Positions 58,419 through 64,000 of a stretch of DNA of 64,000 nt are shown in pieces. The stretch's first letter is position 1. Each line of letters starts with the position of its first letter. The position numbers and the translations under genes were made by a program. Under the pieces are notes generated by a model. It had not been told where the DNA came from and ran no database searches. It worked only from the letters and a program-made list of their open reading frames with translations. The stretch comes from Stappia sediminis. Lineage in GTDB: Bacteria > Pseudomonadota > Alphaproteobacteria > Rhizobiales > Stappiaceae. The stretch is from the NCBI RefSeq assembly GCF_009826895.1, contig NZ_WUMV01000001.1, positions 248,001 to 312,000 of the forward strand. Direction: 5' to 3'.

Positions 58419-58928
58419 ATGACTGAAACGCGGAAAAATCCGCTTCTTTTCACGTGGAAGACGCTCGACGAATTCAGCCCGAGGTGCCTGCACGAGGTTT
58501 ACCGGCTGAGGGTCGCCGTCTTCATCGTCGAGCAGGACTGCGCCTATCCGGAAATCGACGATCTGGACGTGGGTGCGCTGCATCTCGTCATCAGTTACGC
58601 AGAGGGAGACGGGGAGGGCGCGGTCGCGGCCTATTTGCGGCTGATCCACCCCGAGGGTGAGAAGCCGGTGAAGCTTGGGCGGATCGTGGTCGCGCCCGCA
58701 TGGCGGGGAACGGGGCTTGGACGGCGCCTGATGGAAGCGGGACTTGAGAAGGCGCAAAGCCTTTACCCCGGCAGGCCGGTATTCTTGAGCGCGCAGGCGC
58801 AAGTTGTGCGCTTCTATGGCACTCACGGTTTTGAGGCCGTATCGCCGGAATACCTTGAAGACGGCATACCCCACGTGGATATGCTGCGCTCTCCGCAAGA
58901 AAACCAAAGCCTGGAAGCACACAAATGA
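58419..58928 (+). CDS. GNAT acetyltransferase, ElaA-like
   Basis: A protein of 169 residues of the ElaA branch of the GNAT fold. LHEVYRLRVAVFIVEQDCAYPEID is the ElaA signature; KLGRIVVAPAWRGTGLGRRLMEAGL is the acetyl-CoA loop; LSAQAQVVRFYGTHGFE follows. The substrate is unknown. The end overlaps the fghA start by 4 bp, so it is coupled to formaldehyde detoxification. Confidence 0.9.
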   Translation: MTETRKNPLLFTWKTLDEFSPRCLHEVYRLRVAVFIVEQDCAYPEIDDLDVGALHLVISYAEGDGEGAVAAYLRLIHPEGEKPVKLGRIVVAPAWRGTGLGRRLMEAGLEKAQSLYPGRPVFLSAQAQVVRFYGTHGFEAVSPEYLEDGIPHVDMLRSPQENQSLEAHK

Positions 58929-59767
58929 CGCTGCAACTGATTTCCAACGCCAGGGCCTTCGGCGGCGAACAGCGGGTCTACCGCCATCGCTCGTCCTCGA
59001 CCGGGACCGATATGGATGTCGCCGTTTTCCTGCCCGAAGAAGCGCTGAGAGGCGAGCTTTGCCCCACGCTGTTCTATCTCTCCGGGCTTACCTGCACCTG
59101 GGAGAACGTGACGGTTAAGGGCGGGGCGCAGCGCCCGGCGGCCGATCACGGCATGATCTTCATCGCCCCCGACACGAGCCCGCGCGGGGAAGGCGTCGCC
59201 GACGACGAGGCCTACGACCTTGGCCAGGGGGCGGGGTTCTACGTCAACGCCACGCAAGAGCCGTGGGCGGCGCATTTCCGAATGGAAGACTATGTGGCGC
59301 GCGAACTGCCGAAGCTCCTTGCCGAAAGCCTGCCGGTGGATGCGGATGCGATCGGTGTGACCGGCCATTCCATGGGCGGGCACGGCGCGCTGACGCTTGC
59401 CATGCGCCACCCGGACGTTTTCCGTTCTCTTTCCGCCTTCGCGCCGATAACCAACCCGCTCGACTGCCCATGGGGGCACAAGGCGCTTGGCGCGTACCTC
59501 GGCGAGGACAGGGCCAAATGGGCGGAGCATGACGCCTGCGAACTGGCGCGATCCAGAGGCTTTCGCGGCGATATCCTGATCGACCAGGGACAGGCCGACG
59601 GCTTTCTGGAAGAGCAGCTGAAACCCTGGGCGTTCGACGCCGCCTGCCGGGAGGCGGGAATCGACCTCACCCTGCGCCTGCTGGGCGGATACGACCATTC
59701 CTACTATTTCATCTCCACTTTCATGGAAGATCATGTCGCCTGGCACGCGCAGCGGCTGTTCGGGTGA
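58925..59767 (+). CDS. fghA: S-formylglutathione hydrolase
   Basis: An alpha/beta hydrolase of 280 residues (esterase D family) releasing formate and glutathione. The nucleophile Ser is in GVTGHSMGGHGAL; YLSGLTCTWENV near residue 60 forms the oxyanion region; GGYDHSYYFISTFMEDH holds the catalytic His. It completes the pathway begun by AdhC upstream. Confidence 0.96.
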   Translation: MTLQLISNARAFGGEQRVYRHRSSSTGTDMDVAVFLPEEALRGELCPTLFYLSGLTCTWENVTVKGGAQRPAADHGMIFIAPDTSPRGEGVADDEAYDLGQGAGFYVNATQEPWAAHFRMEDYVARELPKLLAESLPVDADAIGVTGHSMGGHGALTLAMRHPDVFRSLSAFAPITNPLDCPWGHKALGAYLGEDRAKWAEHDACELARSRGFRGDILIDQGQADGFLEEQLKPWAFDAACREAGIDLTLRLLGGYDHSYYFISTFMEDHVAWHAQRLFG

Positions 59768-60285
59768 GAGATTTCGGCGTTTTGTCGCCTTGAAGTGGGG
59801 GTATGCAGACACCACGTGGCAACTGCGGGCCGGAACAGGCAAGGCTGCACGGGGAAGGGGTGTATGATCGACCGAAGCGAGGGGTGCACGACGCGTTGAA
59901 AGCGCCGGGTAACTTTCCTATAACCCCAGTCAAGCCAAACATTATCGGCTAAGGTGATGGACTCATAAAGAAGGCTGGAATGGCGCTTAAAACGGCAAAG
60001 AGATGCAAGGAGAAGAGCGCGGGGCGGGTCGGCCACCCGGTCGAGCGCTTCGACGAAGCAGGTCGAAGCCGTTTACGCGTCCTTTCAGGATATGGCGGAT
60101 TTGCCCGGCAACGTCGTTGCAAGCCTTTGAAAACCAGACGGTTTCCTGCAGGCCTGCGCCTCGTATCCGAACAAATCCGCGTATACCATTTCAACCTTGT
60201 TTATGGGTCCATCACCTAAGATTCAATAGCGGCTGTCGGCAAGGGGTGCCCCTTCAGGAAACGGCCCACGAAAAAGGATGTCTTG
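59768..60285. other. Gene-free spacer before hflK
   Basis: About 520 bp between fghA and hflK. Short open frames occur but show no family motif, no good ribosome site and no codon bias. No terminator or promoter is clear. The stretch 60150-60230 is AT-richer and may hold the hflK promoter. Confidence 0.4.
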
Positions 60286-61470
60286 ATGCCTTGGAGCAAC
60301 CAGAACGGGGGCGGCTGGAAGGGCGGCGGAAGCGGCGGCCCTTGGGGCAACCCTGGCGGAGGCGGCGGTGGCGGCCCCTGGGGTGGCGGCCCGCAGCGCG
60401 GCGGCGGAGGCGGCAACCCGCCCGATCTGGAAGAGCTGCTCCGGCGCAGCCAGGACAAGCTGAAAACCGTACTGCCCGGCGGCGGCGGAAGCCTGGGCGG
60501 CAAGGGGATCGCTCTTGCCATCGCGATCGGCGTGCTGATCTGGCTCGGCACCGGCTTTTACCGCGTGCAGCCCAACGAGGTGGGCGTGGAACTCGTCTTC
60601 GGCAAGGTCACGGACCAGACACCGCCGGGCCTGAACTACAACTGGCCCTACCCGGTGGGAACGGTCTATACGCCCGAAGTGCTGCGCCTTCGCGAAATCA
60701 CGGTCGGCCTTGAGGAATTCGTCACCAGCGGCAACGTGCGCCAGCGCGATGTCACGGAAGAAAGCCTGATGCTGACGGGCGACGAAAACATCGTCGACGT
60801 CGACTTCAAGGTGCAATGGCGCATCCGCAACACTCCGGACGACGTTTCGAACTTCCTGTTCAACATCCAGAGCCCGGAAGGCACTGTGAAGGCGGTGGCC
60901 GAAAGCGCCATGCGCGAGGTGATCGGCAAGTCGCGCATCGACTCGGTGCTGACCGAAAACCGCGCGCCGATCCAGAACGACGTTCAAACGCTGATGCAAC
61001 AGGCGCTCGACAGCTACGGCGCCGGCATCGAGATCACCCAGGTGCAGATGCAGAAGGTCGACCCGCCGCAGCAGGTGATCGACGCCTTCCGCGACGTGCA
61101 GGCCGCGCGCGCCGACCAGGAGCGCATCCAGAACGAGGCCCAGGCATACGCCAACCGCGTCGTGCCGGAAGCGCGCGGTGAAGCCGCACGCATCACCGAA
61201 GCGGCGAACGCCTATCGCGACCAGACGATCGCCGAGGCGAACGGCCAGGCGCAGCGTTTCGTCAAGGTCTACGAGGAATACGTGAAGGCGCCCGACGTGA
61301 CCCGCGAACGCCTCTATCTCGAAACCATCGAAAAGGTGCTCGGTGCCAATGCGAAGGTGATCATCGACGAGGCGCAGGGCTCGGGCGTGGTGCCCTATCT
61401 GCCGCTCGACCAGCTTCGAAACCGGCCGAACACGAACACGGGCTCCGCAACGGGCGGAGGTAGCCAGTGA
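60286..61470 (+). CDS. hflK: HflK, regulator of the FtsH protease
   Basis: A membrane SPFH protein of 394 residues. The first about 45 residues are a Gly/Pro-rich, disordered tail; one helix (about 73-90) crosses the membrane; the band-7 domain follows (NEVGVELVFGKVTD to about 280) in the periplasm. The end is Gly/Ser-rich. With HflC it forms a large cage around FtsH. ATG 60286 has AAGGA 7 bp upstream. Confidence 0.95.
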   Translation: MPWSNQNGGGWKGGGSGGPWGNPGGGGGGGPWGGGPQRGGGGGNPPDLEELLRRSQDKLKTVLPGGGGSLGGKGIALAIAIGVLIWLGTGFYRVQPNEVGVELVFGKVTDQTPPGLNYNWPYPVGTVYTPEVLRLREITVGLEEFVTSGNVRQRDVTEESLMLTGDENIVDVDFKVQWRIRNTPDDVSNFLFNIQSPEGTVKAVAESAMREVIGKSRIDSVLTENRAPIQNDVQTLMQQALDSYGAGIEITQVQMQKVDPPQQVIDAFRDVQAARADQERIQNEAQAYANRVVPEARGEAARITEAANAYRDQTIAEANGQAQRFVKVYEEYVKAPDVTRERLYLETIEKVLGANAKVIIDEAQGSGVVPYLPLDQLRNRPNTNTGSATGGGSQ

Positions 61471-62432
61471 TGAAAAACGGATTTCTCGGAATAGTCGGCA
61501 TTCTCGCCGTGGCAGCGGCGGCGCTGGCCTATCTTTCGACCTATGTGATCGATCCCACGCGCCAGGCGCTGGTGCTGCAGTTCGGCGAGGTGAAGGAAAG
61601 CGTGCGTGACGCGGGGCTGCACGTCAAGGCGCCGCTGATCCAGAACGTGATCTTCATCGACAAGCGCATTCTCGACCTCAACGCGCCGCCGATCGAGGCG
61701 ATCGCGGCCGACAAGAAGCGCCTCGTCGTGGACGCCTTCGCGCGCTATCGCATCACCAATCCGGTGCTGTTCTTCCAGACGGTGAACAACATCAACGAGG
61801 CGAACCAGCGCCTGTCCACCTTCCTGCAATCGTCGCTGCGTACCGAACTGGCGCGGGCCACCTTCGAGCAGATCGTGCGCGACGACCGGGCCGATCTGAT
61901 GGAAAACATCCGCTCCGACGTCTCAAGCCGGGCGACGGCGATCGGCATCGACGTGGTGGACGTGAAGATCCGCCGCGCGGACCTGCCGCAGGCGAACTCC
62001 GAGGCGATCTTCCGCCGCATGCAGACCGAACGCCAGCGCGAGGCGACGGAAATCCGCGCGCAGGGCGAGGAGCAGGCGAGAAGGACGCGCGCGCGCGCCG
62101 ACCGGACGGCAACCGTCATCCGCGCCGATGCGCAGCGTGACGGCGAAGTCATCCGCGGCGACGGCGACGCGGAGCGAAACCGCATCTTCGCCGAGGCCTA
62201 CAACAAGGACCCGGAGTTCTTCGCCTTCTACCGTTCCATGCGCGCCTACGAGGACGGGCTCGGCAACGGCAGCGACACCTCGCTGGTGCTTTCGCCGAAC
62301 TCCAAGTTCTTCCGCTTCTTCAACAACCCGACGGGAAAGCCGGACGGACGGGCGACCCCTTCCGACAATGAGGGAGGCGGACCGCCAATCGCGGGCACGA
62401 GGAGCGGACCGGCACTCGCCGAGGGACAATGA
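61470..62432 (+). CDS. hflC: HflC, regulator of the FtsH protease
   Basis: A partner of HflK, 320 residues. An N-terminal helix (about 3-22) precedes the SPFH domain (DPTRQALVLQFGEVKESV, GLHVKAPLIQNVIFIDKRIL). A helical Arg/Glu-rich segment (MQTERQREATEIRAQGEEQARR) forms the cage wall. The start is ATG 61470, or GTG 61467; GGAGG suits both. It overlaps the hflK stop. Confidence 0.95.
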   Translation: MKNGFLGIVGILAVAAAALAYLSTYVIDPTRQALVLQFGEVKESVRDAGLHVKAPLIQNVIFIDKRILDLNAPPIEAIAADKKRLVVDAFARYRITNPVLFFQTVNNINEANQRLSTFLQSSLRTELARATFEQIVRDDRADLMENIRSDVSSRATAIGIDVVDVKIRRADLPQANSEAIFRRMQTERQREATEIRAQGEEQARRTRARADRTATVIRADAQRDGEVIRGDGDAERNRIFAEAYNKDPEFFAFYRSMRAYEDGLGNGSDTSLVLSPNSKFFRFFNNPTGKPDGRATPSDNEGGGPPIAGTRSGPALAEGQ

Positions 62433-62614
62433 GCGACCTCCTTTCGGCCGTCGGCCTGGTGCTTGCGCTGGAAGGAGCGCTTTACGCCGCAGCGCCCGGC
62501 GCAATGAAGAACTTCATGCGCCAGGCGCTCGAGATGCCCGATCAGCTCCTTCGGACAGCCGGTGTCGCCGCGCTTGCCGCCGGCGTGTTCGTCGTGTGGC
62601 TGGTGCGCGGGTAA
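62429..62614 (+). CDS. DUF2065 small membrane protein
   Basis: A protein of 61 residues with two hydrophobic helices (about 3-22 and 42-58) around MKNFMRQALEMPDQLLRTAG, the DUF2065 hallmark. It overlaps hflC by 4 bp and is commonly found between hflC and degP genes, suggesting a role with the FtsH complex; no function is proven. Confidence 0.88.
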   Translation: MSDLLSAVGLVLALEGALYAAAPGAMKNFMRQALEMPDQLLRTAGVAALAAGVFVVWLVRG

Positions 62615-62813
62615 CGCGGCGGCGCCGGCCGGAACATGGTGATCGTTCAGAAAATGGTGATAAGGACGGATTTGCCGCTAAGTTCCGTTTCGGCCACGTC
62701 CGAATTGGGCGATCATGATGAAAATATCCGCCGGGCGTCGCCGGCGTGGTAAAAAACAATCAAGCGGGCGCGGCGCGAGGCTGCGCCCCGCGGTTTTCGA
62801 AGGAGAACGGCCC

Positions 62814-64000
62814 ATGGCCAACTCGTTTCCGGCGGCATCCTTCCTGCAGCGGTTCACAGCGGCTGTGGCCGCGTGCGTGATCGCCGCGGGCCTTGCCGTC
62901 GTGCCGCCGGCACCAGCGCTTGCGCACGGGCCCGACAGCGTGCCGGACCTCGCCGAACGGCTTCTCGACGCGGTGGTGAACATTTCCACGGCTCAGACGG
63001 TGACCGCGCGCCGCTCGGTGCCCCTGCCGCAGGTGCCGGAAGGCTCCCCCTTCCAGGAATTCTTCGACGAATTCTTCAACCGCGAAAACCAGAACGGAGA
63101 CCAGCCGCGCCGCGTACAGTCGCTCGGTTCCGGCTTCGTCATCGACGGAACGAAGGGCATCATCGTCACGAACAACCACGTGATCGAGGGCGCCGACGAG
63201 GTTACCGTCAACTTCAACGACGGCTCGAAGCTGCCCGCCGAAGTGCTCGGTTCCGACTCCAAGACCGATCTCGCGGTGCTGAAGGTGGAGCCTGACACGC
63301 CGCTGCCGGACGTAAGCTTCGGCGATTCCGAAGTCCTGCGCGTCGGCGACTGGGTGATGGCGATCGGCAACCCCTTCGGCCTCGGCGGCACGGTGACGAC
63401 GGGCATCGTCTCGGCGCGTAACCGCGACATCAACTCCGGGCCCTACGACAACTACATCCAGACCGACGCCTCGATTAACCGGGGCAATTCCGGCGGGCCG
63501 CTGTTCAACCAGGACGGCGAGGTCATCGGCATCAACACCGCGATCATCTCGCCGTCTGGCGGATCGATCGGCATCGGCTTCGCCATCCCCTCGCAAACGG
63601 CGATGCGGGTCATCGACCAGCTTCGCCAATTCGGCGAAACGCGGCGCGGCTGGCTTGGCGTGCGCATCCAGGAGGTGACGGACGAGATCGCCGAAAGCCT
63701 CGGCATGAAATCCGCCGAGGGCGCGCTTGTCGCCGGCGTCACGGAAGGCGGGCCGGCTGCGGCCGCCGGGCTGGAGCCGGGCGACGTGATCCTGCGCTTC
63801 GACGGACGCAGCGTGCCCGAAATGCGCGACCTGCCGCGCATGGTCGCCGATACGACCATCGGCAAGCAGGTCGAGGTTATCGTCCTGCGCAAGGGCACGG
63901 AAGTGACCGTCATGGTGGAGCTTGGCCGCCTCGAGGAAGCCAACCTCGACGAGGCGGTGGGCACCGAAGGCGAGAAGAAGCAGGCCGAACCCGAAAGGGA
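62814..64000 (+). CDS. degP: DegP/HtrA (Do-family) periplasmic serine protease, 5' part
   Basis: The gene runs past the window end; 395 complete codons are visible. A signal peptide (about 1-37, ending PALA) is followed by the trypsin-like domain with the catalytic triad His122 (TNNHVIEG), Asp152 (KTDLAVL) and Ser226 (NRGNSGGPL). The first PDZ domain starts near 280 (RGWLGVRIQEVTDEIAESLG); a second is expected beyond the window. It degrades or refolds misfolded envelope proteins. AGGAG precedes ATG 62814. A spacer of about 200 bp separates it from DUF2065, so it may have its own promoter, though none was obvious. Confidence 0.95.
   Translation, partial: MANSFPAASFLQRFTAAVAACVIAAGLAVVPPAPALAHGPDSVPDLAERLLDAVVNISTAQTVTARRSVPLPQVPEGSPFQEFFDEFFNRENQNGDQPRRVQSLGSGFVIDGTKGIIVTNNHVIEGADEVTVNFNDGSKLPAEVLGSDSKTDLAVLKVEPDTPLPDVSFGDSEVLRVGDWVMAIGNPFGLGGTVTTGIVSARNRDINSGPYDNYIQTDASINRGNSGGPLFNQDGEVIGINTAIISPSGGSIGIGFAIPSQTAMRVIDQLRQFGETRRGWLGVRIQEVTDEIAESLGMKSAEGALVAGVTEGGPAAAAGLEPGDVILRFDGRSVPEMRDLPRMVADTTIGKQVEVIVLRKGTEVTVMVELGRLEEANLDEAVGTEGEKKQAEPER

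Noticed and set aside
59980-60219. A 79-codon frame between fghA and hflK
   Set aside because: Basic, low-complexity composition, no family motif, and no conserved neighbour relation.

Overview
The window is a GC-rich stretch of an alphaproteobacterial chromosome, almost certainly Hyphomicrobiales (Rhizobiales). The supporting signs are the gene order rnpB-mraZ-rsmH-ftsL-ftsI-murE-murF-mraY-murD-ftsW-murG-murC-murB-ddl-ftsQ-ftsA-ftsZ-lpxC-bamD-recN-ligA, a circularly permuted (two-piece) tmRNA gene beside an alpha-type sspB, the folA/hflK/hflC/DUF2065/degP block, and rhizobial-style palindromic intergenic repeats. I cannot name the genus. I found no rRNA, tRNA, CRISPR array, prophage or insertion sequence.

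Layout. 1-1.8 kb: the end of a DjlA-like co-chaperone gene and two cell-wall hydrolases. 1.9-4.8 kb: a MocR-type regulator divergent from two FMN split-barrel proteins. 4.85-5.25 kb: RNase P RNA with a clear promoter. 5.48-25.2 kb: a tightly packed division and cell-wall (dcw) operon, introduced by four MraZ-type boxes, in which murE and murF are one open reading frame joined by a long acidic linker. 25.5-31.7 kb: lpxC, bamD, recN, ligA. 31.7-32.4 kb: an AT-rich gap. 32.4-37.7 kb: a c-di-GMP phosphodiesterase, a UvrD/PcrA helicase and prmA, ending in a strong terminator. 37.8-47.4 kb: mixed metabolic and transport genes (DUF1127, aminopeptidase P, a PhyH dioxygenase, AzlCD, AraC, ClC, thioesterase, FAD oxidase). 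47.5-53.1 kb: an AsmA-like giant protein, a small RHH/DUF4169/SspB operon, and tmRNA. 53.3-59.8 kb: YHS protein, thymidylate synthase, phosphodiesterase, DHFR, and the glutathione-dependent formaldehyde pathway. 60.3-64 kb: HflK, HflC, DUF2065 and the beginning of a DegP/HtrA protease that runs off the window.

How the genes work together. The dcw block carries nearly the whole cytoplasmic peptidoglycan precursor route (MurB-G, MraY, Ddl) plus the septal synthases (FtsW, FtsI) and divisome proteins (FtsL, Q, A, Z). Its neighbours supply envelope assembly (LpxC, BamD) and wall remodelling (amidase, lytic transglycosylase). A second theme is protein quality control: tmRNA, the SspB adaptor, HflKC and DegP all lie in the last 12 kb. 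ThyA and FolA are close partners in the folate cycle, and AdhC and FghA are successive steps of formaldehyde oxidation.

Most of the window is conserved housekeeping DNA. The items I consider most worth checking are the MurE-linker-MurF fusion, the permuted tmRNA next to an SspB operon that carries two small uncharacterised proteins, a likely CTG start codon on the AsmA-like gene, a two-copy composite palindromic repeat, and the AT-rich gap before the EAL gene.
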